From Pictodentalium vernedei (Eukaryota > Mollusca > Scaphopoda > Dentaliida > Dentaliidae), in assembly GCA_031216915.1 (NCBI GenBank), contig CM062296.1, positions 796,645,608 through 796,709,607 on the forward strand: a DNA stretch of 64,000 nucleotides, written 5' to 3'. The translations under genes and the position numbers were made by a program. Below, piece after piece: positions 57,303 through 64,000 of this stretch (within the stretch, counting starts at the first letter, position 1; every line of letters starts with the position of its first letter). The notes below the pieces were generated by a model. That model searched no databases, was not told the DNA's origin, and saw nothing but the letters and a program-made list of their open reading frames with translations.

Positions 57303-57678
57303 TATTTATTTATTTATTTATTGGTGTTTAAGGTCACATACTTATGCACAATGGCTAATCGAGACCGTGACAGTTTTACGGGTGGAGGAAGCCGGAGTAC
57401 CCGGAGAGAACCAACTAGCAACGACGAGCAGCTGTCAGCTCTCCAACATCGTAACTCTGAACTCTGCACCGCAGCACAGGCAGGGTTAGATTGGTTGAAG
57501 ACATGCGTACCATCGACATGCAGTATGCCTCAGTACACAGCGTCTTCGTGCCCCCATGTAGGCAATCGGGGTGAAGTGTCTTGCCCAAAGACACAACGCG
57601 GTTGCCGCAGGTGGGATTCGAATCGAGGACCTCTCGGCTTGCAGTCTGCACCTCTACCAACTGAGCCACCGCGCCCCC
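57303..57678 (-). mobile_element. tRNA-headed SINE, copy A, 13-bp target duplication
   Basis: Minus-strand reading: head GGGGGCGCGGTGGCTCAGTT (A box), GATTCGAATCCCACC (B box), central block GTCTTTGGGCAAGACACTTC, body with GTTAGAGTTCGG-like and CTCCGGGTACTCCGGC segments, then a tail GACCTTAAACACCAATAAAT in an (AATA)n run. TAATAAAGTCCAA flanks both sides (57290-57302, 57679-57691). The plus-strand 175-codon ORF across it is spurious. Confidence 0.92.
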
Positions 57679-57981
57679 TAATAAAGTCCAAGGACCTGTT
57701 TTGGGGTTTATGTTCAAGCACCTGTTCCCAGGCTGCAAAGTGGGTCATGGTTGTGAAAAGACTTCTGATTTAACAAGCCCCAAAAGTTGATGATGTTAAC
57801 CCTTTACCCAACGAATTGCCCGCATCTGCCCACTTAATATGCGAATTCAGCATCTGAAAAAATATTATTTTTCGAAAAATTTCAACAGAACCATATCATG
57901 TGACCCCTCTTTGGAACGAGCTTGTTCCAAAGAGGGGTCACATAATATGGTTTTGTTGAAATGTTTTGAAAAAAATTAAAA

Positions 57982-59386
57982 ATGAAAGTGTCAATGACAC
58001 TGTAGCTCAACTTGACAAACTTGAACTTGGTAAGTTATAAATGAAATGGCAAAATTGAAGATCATTGGTACCAATGTCATTTTTTTTGCCAGTGGCAACA
58101 TTTTTTGACAGAAACCGAAGAAAATCCATAGCTCCCATCTAGACAGGGCTTGCCTTGAGTCGGGGCTGATCAGCCCAGGCCCCGAGATCAGCCCCGAGGA
58201 GCACTTGCTGGGGGCTTTTTTTTCAAGCCCCGACATTTTCCACAAAAAAGCACTAACAATAATGGACAAAATGGAAAATCAGCCCCGATAAGGCCCCAAC
58301 CTCAATATGTGGGGCACTTTTTTTAGGCCCCGACCATTTTAATCAAGGCGAGCCCTGCATCTAGAGGCCTCCCCAAACAAGCATGCCAGGTTTCAAAGCA
58401 ATCCAGTCATAAATGTGCCCTGTAGGGTGTACAAAAGGGAAATATTGTGGTCTGACTAGACTAAATTCTAAGAACGTTGGCCGTGGCAACATTTTTTGAC
58501 GGGAATGGAAGAAAATCGATAGCTCCCATCTAGAGGTCACCATAAATAAGCAAACCAGGTTTCAAAGCAATCTAATCATAAATGTGCCCTGTAGGTTGAG
58601 CCAAAGGGAAATATTGTGGTCTGACTAAACTAAGTTCTAAGAATGTTGGCTGCGGCAACATTTTTTGATGGAAATTGAAGAAAATCGTTAGCTCCCATCT
58701 AGAGGTCACCCCAAACAAGCATGCCAGGTTCAAAGCAATCCGATCATAAATGTGTCCTGTAGGGTGTGCCAAAGGGAAATATTGAGTCTTCTGACTAAAC
58801 TAAGGTCTAAGAAAATTGGCCGCGGCAACATTTTTTGACAGAAATTGAAGAAAATCAAAAGCTCCCATCTAGAGGTCTCCCCAAACAAGCATACCAGGTT
58901 TCAAAGCAATCTGCTCATAAATGTGCCCTGTAGGGTGTGCCAAAGGGAATATTGAGGTCTGACTAAACTAAGTTCTACGAATGTTGGCCGTGGCAACATT
59001 ATTTGCCGGAAATTGAAGAAAATCGATAGCTCCCATCTAGAGGTCACCCTAAATAAGCATACCAGGTTTCAAAGCAATCAAATCATAAATGTGCCCTGTA
59101 GGGTGTGCAGAAGGGAAATATTGTGGTTTGACTAAACTAAGTTCTAAGAACGTTGGCCGCGGCAACATTTTTTGACGGAAATTGAAGAAAATCGATAGCT
59201 CCCATCTAGGGGTCACCCCAAACAAGCATACCAAGTTTCAAAGTGATCTGATCATAAATGCGACCTGTGAGGTGTGCCAAAGGAAATTGTGGACGTACGT
59301 ACTAATGTACTAACGTACGTTCGTACGCCGACGGACGAGAAGTGATGGCAATAGCTCAGCTTGACTTTGTCAAGTTGAGCTAAAAA
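57982..59386 (+). mobile_element. HINE-A2, complete, nested in a TTAA MITE and carrying a hAT MITE
   Basis: Same ends as HINE-A1: ATGAAAGTGTCAATGACACT, TAGCTCAACTTGACAAA, and 3' hairpin AGCTCAGCTTGAC / GTCAAGTTGAGCT then AAAAA. Seven units of about 170 bp, microsatellite GTACGTACTAATGTACTAAC. It splits the MITE within a run of A without duplication. Confidence 0.9.
58144..58357. mobile_element. hAT MITE, 214 bp, innermost of three nested elements
   Basis: CATCTAGA at 58136-58143 and 58358-58365 (8 bp). Ends CAGGGCTTGCCTTGA and TCAAGGCGAGCCCTG (one mismatch). The interior repeats AGCCCCGA. Its termini resemble the right end of the autonomous hAT (CAGGGCTTGCAAATAG) for nine bases, but the duplication length differs. 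Confidence 0.9.
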
Positions 59387-59554
59387 TGATATTTAAAGTA
59401 ATAAATTTTGATATTGTTGGGTAAAGGGTTAAAGTAATGCCTAAAGCCTATCCCATCATAGCAAAATGCCGGTTACACTAGGAGTTGGGAGTAATCACTT
59501 ATGTTGTGTCTTACACCTCCGGCAACAGTTGATAGGTTGTACAATACTATTTTA

Positions 59555-59831
59555 CAGTTAAAACTAGAAGTCCTGTCACGAATAGTGCGCTTATCTAGGC
59601 TTAATTGCACGTTGGAATTGCGCACAATTGCCATATCGAATGGCTTCCAAAGCATGGCAGGTTCTCTTGGTTACTCATAGCAAACACATGCAATGTTTCT
59701 GCCAATGGACCTTGTGCACAGGCCATATGTACAGAATTTGATAGCTTTACTTGGGCCATAACGTGTACATTAACGCACATATCAACGTGCTATTTGTGCG
59801 CATTTCATGACAGGACTTCTAATTTTAACTG
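59555..59831. mobile_element. TA-target MITE (family M), copy 3
   Basis: TA at 59553-59554 and 59832-59833. Ends CAGTTAAAACTAGAAGTCC and GGACTTCTAATTTTAACTG. The central palindrome is deleted compared with the copy at 36800. Confidence 0.85.
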
Positions 59832-59856
59832 TACCTGCTGAACAAAACTTGTTTAA

Positions 59857-60128
59857 CCCTTTACCCAACACACAGGGTAACAAAATTGAATATTTAAAAT
59901 TTTTTTTTTCCAAAACATGTCAACAAAATCATATCATGTGACCCCTCGTTGGAACGAGTTTGTTATGCTTGTTCCAACGATGGGGCACATGATATGGTTT
60001 TGTCAAGGTTGACCTCGTTCTGATGAAAAGTCACGATATGGTTTTGTATACATTTAAAAAAACATTTTTTTTTCCCAACTGCCCGATCTGAATATTAGAC
60101 AGATGCAGCTGAATTGTTAAGTATAGGG
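59857..60128. mobile_element. piggyBac-like MITE (family P), copy 4, rearranged
   Basis: TTAA at 59853-59856 then CCCTTTACCCAAC. Palindrome ATCATGTGACCCCTCG. A partial second arm (GTTTTGTCAAGG..GATATGGTTTTG) suggests internal rearrangement; the right end near TATAGGG is uncertain. Confidence 0.6.
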
Positions 60129-60388
60129 TTGAAGCAGTCAATAGGCAGTCCTCTTCTTCTCAATATTCCCACAGGAACAAATACCAATTAAACCTTACTG
60201 TAGTCTGCTCAGTACTTCTTAGAGGTTATTTTTTCTTGCTTCAAAATACTCAGCTAAAAGGAAGATCATCATTGCAGACTAATGTGTATTATTTACAAAA
60301 CTGAATATAAAATTTTTTGGTGTGTATGGTCTATAGCTATAAGATGAACCATATCAAATTATATTACGGCCTTTGAATTGAAGTTTAG
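60129..60388. repeat. Repeat R, copy 3
   Basis: TCTGCTCAGTACTTCTTAGA and CTCAGCTAAAAGGAAGATCA, as in copy 1 near 41380. Confidence 0.5.
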
Positions 60389-60402
60389 ACTTCAAGGGCT
60401 GT

Positions 60403-60779
60403 TTTTTTTTGTTTTTTTTTTTATTTGGGTTTAACGACACATTAACAGCCATGGTCATATCATGTCGGTGACAGTTTTACGGGTGGAGGAAGCCGGAGTA
60501 CCCGGAGAGAACCACCGAGCAACGACGAGCAGCTGTCAGCTCCCCAACATCGTAACTCTGAACTCTGCACCGCGGCACAGGCAGGGTTAGATTGGTTGAA
60601 GACATGTGCACCATCGACGTGCAGTACGCCTTAGTACACAGCGTCATCGTGCCCCCATGTAGACAAGCGGGGTGAAGTGTCTTGCCCAAGGACACAACGC
60701 GGTTGCCGCAGGTGGGTTTCGAACCGAGGACCTCTCGGCTTGCAGCCTGCACCTCTACCTACTGAGCCACCGCGCCCCC
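60403..60779 (-). mobile_element. tRNA-headed SINE, copy B, 14-bp target duplication, different 3' tail
   Basis: Same head and body as copy A (GGGGGCGCGGTGGCTCAGTA, GGTTCGAAACCCACC, TCCTTGGGCAAGACACTTCA). It ends in a different tail: GTTAATGTGTCGTTAAACCC then a poly-A/AAAC run. ACTTCAAGGGCTGT at 60389-60402 and 60780-60793. Confidence 0.92.
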
Positions 60780-60793
60780 ACTTCAAGGGCTGT

Positions 60794-61331
60794 ACCAGAG
60801 GGATTTGAGAACAGGTTATGCAAAAATGACTATTTTGACTCCAGGAAATATTTGCGAGTTCTGTATTGTATGCAGCAAAATACTTAGTTCAGTTAAATAA
60901 TGAAACAAGTTTGATTCAAAGTGGATTTTTTCACTGTTATGAACTTGTAAAAAGAAGACTGTATTTGTTTGTTCCAAATTTTATTTTTGGTTTGTTGACG
61001 GATTATGAATAACATCAACCATGCAAAAATAGGTAGATCTTTACTATCTTTAATTATGTACAGTTTGATGTTCAAAGGCAGGCCTAGATTGTCATTCTGA
61101 CATGATTTTTTAGTTGGTGTTTAACCCTTTAATATTTTGTACGTCTTATGATGTTCTAAATCAAATTGCACGTTGTTACTTTGTGGTCATTTGTTTGTTA
61201 TTATTTTCCGATGTTTTAAAGATTTAACCTCAATTCCTATTTTCTCCTGAATGGTACTCAGTGACAATGGCTGAGCCAAATGTTATCGCAGCTTAAAATT
61301 CTAATATAATCCTGCTGTCAAGACTTCTTAA
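60794..61331. other. Unassigned AT-rich stretch
   Basis: No coding signal or repeat end identified. Confidence 0.4.
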
Positions 61332-61452
61332 TTGGTTGAGTGCTTGAAGCCACTATCGGGGTTTTCAAAAAATGAGGATACCAGAGCAAAAGCCAACACT
61401 TTCCTTGCTTATATTACATATTCAAACACAAATATTTTTTATATGTTTTATT
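61332..61452. mobile_element. MITE-L, left half
   Basis: TTAA at 61328-61331, then TTGGTTGAGTGCTTGAAGCC and AGCAAAAGCCAACACTTTCC. Cut off where the 5S-headed SINE begins. Confidence 0.6.
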
Positions 61453-61771
61453 GGGGGCATGGTGGCGTTGGTTCTCGTCAGATCACCAAAGTTAAGAAAC
61501 ATTGAGCCCGGTTAATCCTCAGATGGGAAAGCGTCTGAGTGATCGACTCGGATTCCCGCGTTGTGTCCTTGGGCAAGACACTTAACTCCGATTGTCAACA
61601 TGGGGGCTTGATGATGCCGTGTACTGAGGCGTACTGAACGTCGATGGTGCGCATGTCTTCAAACAATCTAACCCTGCCTGTGCTGCAGTGCAGAGTTACG
61701 ATGTTGGGGTGCTGGCAGCTGCTTGTCGTTGCTCGGTGGTTCTCTCCGGGTACTCCGGCTTCCTCCACCCG
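61453..61771 (+). mobile_element. SINE with a 5S rRNA-derived head and the same body as the tRNA-headed SINEs
   Basis: 61466-61556 aligns with 5S rRNA: GGTTCTCGTCAGATCACCAA, AGTTAAGAAACATTGAGCCC, GGTTAATCCTCAGATGGGAA (usual GGTTAGTACTTGGATGGGTG). These cover the internal pol III control region. From GTTGTGTCCTTGGGCAAGAC onward the body matches SINE copies A and B on their minus strand, through CCGGGTACTCCGGCTTCCTC. It is truncated at CACCCGTAAA and joined to HINE-A sequence. Not a 5S gene: the 5S 5' and 3' ends are missing. Confidence 0.85.
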
Positions 61772-62066
61772 TAAACATTCATACAAAAAAATTATTCAAA
61801 TCAGCGCTTTCATATGGAAGTTCTGCACAAAAATCTGATTGCACCTAAGTCTGTACAAAATGACCGTCTGCGACCAACTTGAATTTCAGATCGGACCCAA
61901 AAACACTCGTTCTCGTCCCACGTTCATAACAAAGGTACCCAAGAAGTTTCGTAAAGATCGGTTCATAAATACGGCCTCTAGCCCGAGCCGTATTGAATTG
62001 TTGACGGACAGACGGACTGGACATGGCATAAGCTCAAATTTGGCTTCGCCAAAGTTGAGCTAAAAA
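61772..62066 (+). mobile_element. HINE-A family, one unit plus complete 3' end
   Basis: ACACTCGTTCTCGTCCCA and AGATCGGTTCATAAATACGG (as in HINE-A3), then GTTGACGGACAGACGGACTG, and the hairpin AGCTCAAATTTGGCTTCGCC / AAAGTTGAGCT then AAAAAA. Confidence 0.7.
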
Positions 62067-62116
62067 ATGGTCTGAGAAACAGAAGATATTCTCTGTCGAG
62101 CCTTATTGGTGTTTAA

Positions 62117-62348
62117 CCCTTATGAGCCTGGACAGGGATCTTGAATTCCCACAATTCCACAGTCTCTATGTCTAACAGCTTTGCAGTGATTTCTAGTTGG
62201 GTCTTGGCTGCCTGTTAATAACAGGCAGCCAAGACTTGACTAGAAATCACTGCCCAGGTAATTTTTCTATTGTCAGCAGGACTGCCAGGACAACTCATGA
62301 GGCATGTTAAGGGCACCTGTTCTGCAGTTGGAAATAGACTGCTTGGGG
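62117..62348. mobile_element. MITE-S, complete (TTAA target, long palindrome)
   Basis: TTAA at 62113-62116 and 62349-62352. Ends CCCTTATGAGCC and GACTGCTTGGGG. Central palindrome of about 71 bp at 62183-62253 (GCAGTGATTTCTAGTTGGGT and mirror). The last bases of the window (GCAGTGATTTCTA) look like the start of another copy. Confidence 0.8.
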
Positions 62349-62475
62349 TTAAGATCACTTCAGCATCGATGAATATATGATATGTCTTAACACTAGTATA
62401 AAGGCAAGTTTATTCATCCACTTATACCTATGCTGCCAACCATAGCAAACCTGGAAATAAGTAATCTGTCATTTG

Positions 62476-62690
62476 CAGATGGAGGTCCCCAGAGGGTGAA
62501 TTTGCTGGTGCTATCTCATAGTGGGCCAGAATCTACCAATATATCCTCTGGGTTTCTCTTTCTCTGATGCCGGAGACCTTGTTTCAGACTGAGGTTCACA
62601 AGAGGGTAAATTTAGTGATGCTACCCTGCTGTGCAGTGTAGCATCACCAAATTCACCCACTGGGGACCTCATTCTGCTGATGACAGTCTG
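62476..62690. repeat. Foldback
   Basis: CAGATGGAGGTCCCCAGAGG and GTGAATTTGCTGGTGCTA on the left; TAGCATCACCAAATTCACCC and GGGGACCTCATTCTG on the right. A second left-arm-like copy (GAGGGTAAATTTAGTGATGC) lies at 62592. Confidence 0.65.
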
Positions 62691-62734
62691 CTTAAATCCT
62701 GAACTTTAGAGGAAATCCACCCAAATAATGACTA

Positions 62735-62830
62735 AAGTAATTGTGTGTCTGTTCAGTACTTCTTAGAGGGAATTTATTCTTTCCTCAAAATACTCGGCTA
62801 AAAGAAAGTTCATCATTACAGACTAGAGTG
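62735..62830. repeat. Repeat R, copy 4
   Basis: GTCTGTTCAGTACTTCTTAG and AAGTTCATCATTACAGAC, as near 41370. Confidence 0.5.
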
Positions 62831-63006
62831 GGTTACGTTTATGGAAAAAAAGATATTCTGGAAAAAAACATTTTTAACAAAAACCCCCCACAATTAAATG
62901 TAAAATTTACATTACAACAGTTCATTATTTTAAAATAAAACTGCACCATGAAGGGTGGGTGATAAGTTATGATACTTTGCAAAAATTATATCCCAATTAC
63001 AGACGT

Positions 63007-63560
63007 AAATGAGAGTGTCAATGATACTACAGCTCAACTTGTCCAAGAAGGGACTCAACTTAATAGAAAGCTCCAATAATGCCACTAATGCCAAGATATT
63101 CACTCAAGTTTCTACAGAAACAAGAATCACACCAAAGCTGCAAATGAAATCTGAAAAAGATTTGGCAAGGGATGTGGCCTGTTGGATGTACTGATAAAAT
63201 GGTTGACAATTTATATGCTAAATCCAAGAAGGCCACCACTGGTCAGGTTTTTCAACGAAATTCAGAAAAATGTGACCGCTCCTATCTGGAAATCACACTT
63301 AAAGCTATACATGAAATTCAAAAATGATTGGGTGAGAGATGCGGCCCGTAGGGTGTGCTAATGGAATTGTTGACAATTTATATGCCAAAACCAGGATGGC
63401 TGCTGGAGGCCACGGCTTTCAATGAAATTCAGAAAAATTTGGTAGCTCCGATCCAGACATCACACAAAAGCTACATGTGAAATTTGAGATACGGCATGAG
63501 AAGCTGCCTATAGAGTTTGCTAATGGAATTGTTGACAATTCAAAAATTCTCCAATATCTA
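63007..63560 (+). mobile_element. HINE-D2, 5' part with three units
   Basis: 5' AATGAGAGTGTCAATGATAC, then AGCTCAACTTGTCC. Units with GGAATTGTTGACAATTTATA and GAGAGATGCGGCCCGTAGGG match HINE-D1 near 7260-7320. It ends in GTTGACAATTCAAAA without a 3' hairpin. Confidence 0.65.
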
Positions 63561-64000
63561 ACATGCATTTACCAGGTATTAATCTAAAATCATCAAAAAT
63601 TTCATTAATGAAGCATCATTAACCCTTTACCCAACGAATCGCTTGCATCCACCCACGTAATATGCAAATTCAGCAGCTGAAAAAATATTATTTTTCGAAA
63701 ATTTTCAACAAAACCATATCATGTGACCCCTCTTTGGAGCGCGTTCCAAAGAGGGGTCACATGATATGGTTTTGTTGAAATTTTCTGAAAAAATTTAAAA
63801 AATGATATTTAAAATAATACATTTTGAAATCGTCTGCGATGGGTAAAGGATTAATTAAATTTTGGATGATTTTTCCTATAAATAGTGCCTGGAATCTGAT
63901 ATTATTGCATTCTAGAAGTACTGCTCACCCATGGAAAGTGACCTGTCTACTTTCTACTATGCAACAGCTTGAGAGTCTAGTAGATTAGCAGTGATTTCTA
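63561..64000. mobile_element. MITE family N, copy 3, interrupted by a family P MITE
   Basis: ATCATCAAAAATTTCATTAA and GAAGCATCA precede the P element. TTAAATTTTGGATGATTTTT, CTGGAATCTGATATTATTGC and CCCATGGAAAGTGACCTG follow it, in the order of N1. The reference copy near 51168-51185 reads straight through (GCATCAGGTGTTAAATTTTT). Confidence 0.65.
63623..63850. mobile_element. piggyBac-like MITE (family P), copy 5, intact
   Basis: TTAA at 63619-63622 and 63851-63854. Ends CCCTTTACCCAACG and CGATGGGTAAAGGA. Central palindrome CATATCATGTGACCCCTC..GAGGGGTCACATGATATG. 228 bp. Confidence 0.88.

Larger units (their letters stand above)
57800..59428. mobile_element. piggyBac-like MITE (family P), copy 3, split by HINE-A2
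   Basis: TTAA at 57796-57799 and 59429-59432. Ends CCCTTTACCCAACG and TTGGGTAAAGGG. The MITE itself is 57800-57981 plus 59387-59428; joined, it matches the intact copy at 63623-63850. Confidence 0.88.

Noticed and set aside
57600-57678. tRNA gene on the minus strand
   Set aside because: A and B boxes are present but the acceptor stem cannot close and the sequence continues into a SINE with target duplications.
57246-57773. 175-codon plus-strand ORF
   Set aside because: It runs through a tRNA-headed SINE on its antisense strand and both target duplications; similar ORFs appear in the other SINE copies.
61466-61556. 5S rRNA gene
   Set aside because: Only the internal promoter region is present and it runs directly into a SINE body; mutated at positions conserved in functional 5S.

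Overview
The window is eukaryotic nuclear DNA, probably from a marine invertebrate and most likely a mollusc. The grounds are spliceosomal introns, an AT-rich background, tRNA- and 5S-rRNA-headed SINEs, and many non-autonomous elements with the 'pearl'/HINE layout known from bivalves: a 5' palindrome, a tandem-repeat core, a short microsatellite, then a 3' hairpin ending in AAAAA. I cannot name the species. There are no prokaryotic genes and no CRISPR.

Host gene. Two exons on the minus strand, 41029-40900 and 6142-6033, encode consecutive parts of ribosomal protein RPL18A (eL20). They have canonical splice sites and compatible phase (TGT T | AT CGT). If they belong to one gene, 34.8 kb of the window is a single ribosomal-protein intron packed with nested transposons. 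The N-terminal and C-terminal exons were not found and probably lie to the right and left of the window.

Layout. 1-4340: decayed DIRS-type retrotransposon on the minus strand (RNase H and start of the tyrosine recombinase), plus a CpG-rich block in tandem duplicate. 6.0-22 kb: rolling-circle-like repeats (called HINE-like here), a DIRS-type gag-like fragment, a 344-bp dispersed duplication, a SINE and a pogo-like MITE. 22110-26629: a complete 4.5-kb hAT transposon with an intact ZNF862-like transposase gene and a 5-bp target duplication. 26.7-40.9 kb: more HINE-like elements, hAT elements with 8-bp duplications, and TTAA and TA MITEs, often nested. 41-46.4 kb: repeats and poly-G tracts. 46402-49724: a second, unrelated hAT transposase gene broken by two frameshifts, a Harbinger-like element and a TTAA MITE. 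51.6-54.3 kb: a large HINE-like element with ~167-bp units. 57.3-64 kb: SINEs, a three-level nest (hAT MITE in HINE in TTAA MITE), a SINE with a 5S rRNA head, and further MITEs.

How the parts relate. Because many elements are nested and several flanks are themselves duplicated, some insertions can be read against a filled/empty pair inside this one window. This fixes element ends without a database: HINE-like elements entered runs of A with no target duplication, TTAA MITEs duplicated TTAA, TA MITEs duplicated TA, and hAT elements duplicated 5, 6 or 8 bp. Family names (HINE-A to HINE-K, MITE-L, P, Q, M, N, S, R) are local labels.
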